This document shows, in pieces, positions 63,466-64,000 of a DNA stretch of 64,000 bases; the first letter of the stretch is position 1, and the number at the start of each line of letters is the position of its first letter. Source of the stretch: Syngnathus acus. Taxonomy: Eukaryota > Chordata > Actinopteri > Syngnathiformes > Syngnathidae. The notes under the pieces are model-generated. The model was not told the DNA's origin and ran no database searches. It saw only the letters and a list, made by a program, of their open reading frames with translations. The position numbers were made by a program, and so were the translations under genes. The stretch spans positions 1,603,001 to 1,667,000 of the forward strand of contig NC_051096.1 of NCBI RefSeq assembly GCF_901709675.1, given 5' to 3'.

Positions 63466-64000
63466 TAAAACACAGGAGCACGATTGTTCATCAAAAAGTT
63501 GCATTTATACAAAGTGTAGCTGAAGAAATAATCGAAAAAGTTCAATTTAATATCAATGAACTCATATTGAAAATACACCATAGTGAAGCAGCAGCAACAA
63601 CAAAATAATTTAAACCACAAAAAAGTGAGGCCAACGGTGATTTTGGAACAGGAATTCAGTTGCTTGTTCCACGTACATGCACTAGAGGGAGCCCGCGCAT
63701 CACGGATGCTACTTGAACGTAATCTGCTCAAGTTCTCTACCGCATGGACGTAATGACTCAGCCAAGGACGTTTACGTGTTACAAAAAAGTTGACACTTTT
63801 ATTTTAGTCGAATAAGTCTACACTTAGTCTACAGCTTATTGTGTTCAACCAAAAAACAATTTAAATGACAACATTGTGGCTGATGCTAAAAAACATTTGA
63901 GTCCAAAAACCGAAAACGACATAAAAATGTGCTGTCGACATTCATTAATACTAGTAACTCTGAGTATTTTTTGCATTCTGCCTTATTTTTGCACACAAAC
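63466..64000. other. Intergenic, nothing recognised
   Basis: AT-rich; the open frames on either strand have no recognisable domain and no splice-bounded structure. Confidence 0.5.

Overview
The window reads as vertebrate nuclear DNA, almost certainly from a percomorph teleost. It has small multi-exon genes with GT-AG introns, teleost-type MHC class I genes, several fish SINE/LINE/hAT/Tc1/gypsy/copia families and abundant CA, GT and GA microsatellites. The dense GGCGGC-headed, GGATGG-tailed SINE-like family would fit a syngnathid or a related percomorph, but the species is not fixed by what I can read.

Layout. (1) 1-2.5 kb: AT-rich DNA with SINE copies. (2) 2.58-7.96 kb: first copy of a segmental duplication carrying an MHC class I U-type gene on the minus strand, now a pseudogene (nonsense codon, 1-bp insertion, lost last exon). 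(3) 8-21 kb: transposon-rich DNA with a non-autonomous hAT, a broken copia element (with a LINE and an unknown 1.4-kb segment inside it), a second LINE, two decayed gypsy elements and a solo LTR. (4) 21.28-23.71 kb: an unrecognised two-exon gene for a 781-residue alanine-rich, probably GPI-anchored secreted protein. (5) 23.8-25.0 kb: a remnant endogenous retrovirus whose primer-binding site is followed by a full-length copy of tRNA-His including CCA. (6) 25.9-37 kb: a hAT relic split by a nearly complete gypsy element with two 130-bp LTRs, then MITEs, a telomere-like minisatellite, an internally inverted gypsy element and a pogo-like fragment. (7) 37.0-42.97 kb: second copy of the duplication with an apparently intact class I gene of seven exons, an SXY-like promoter and a hAT inserted in intron 6. 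(8) 43.1-46.7 kb: a third class I alpha-1 relic and a chimeric stretch of vps52 and CARMIL exons, both decayed. (9) 46.7-54.4 kb: TA-flanked MITEs that carry expanded tandem repeats, and a LINE split by one of them. (10) 54.9-62.9 kb: three intact genes: a seven-finger C2H2 protein (minus), cibar1/FAM92 (minus) and a Z-lineage MHC class I gene (plus). The last two are divergent and share a 563-bp intergenic region. (11) 62.9-64 kb: downstream DNA with a dispersed teleost repeat.

How it fits together. U-type and Z-type class I genes, class I relics and a vps52 fragment (vps52 lies in the extended MHC of mammals and, as I recall, near MHC class I in fish) place the window in or beside a teleost MHC class I region evolving by tandem duplication, decay and transposon insertion. 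The class I products would present peptides, or related ligands, at the cell surface with beta-2-microglobulin. The zinc-finger gene and cibar1 are unrelated housekeeping or regulatory neighbours. All exon limits come from reading splice sites and frames by eye.
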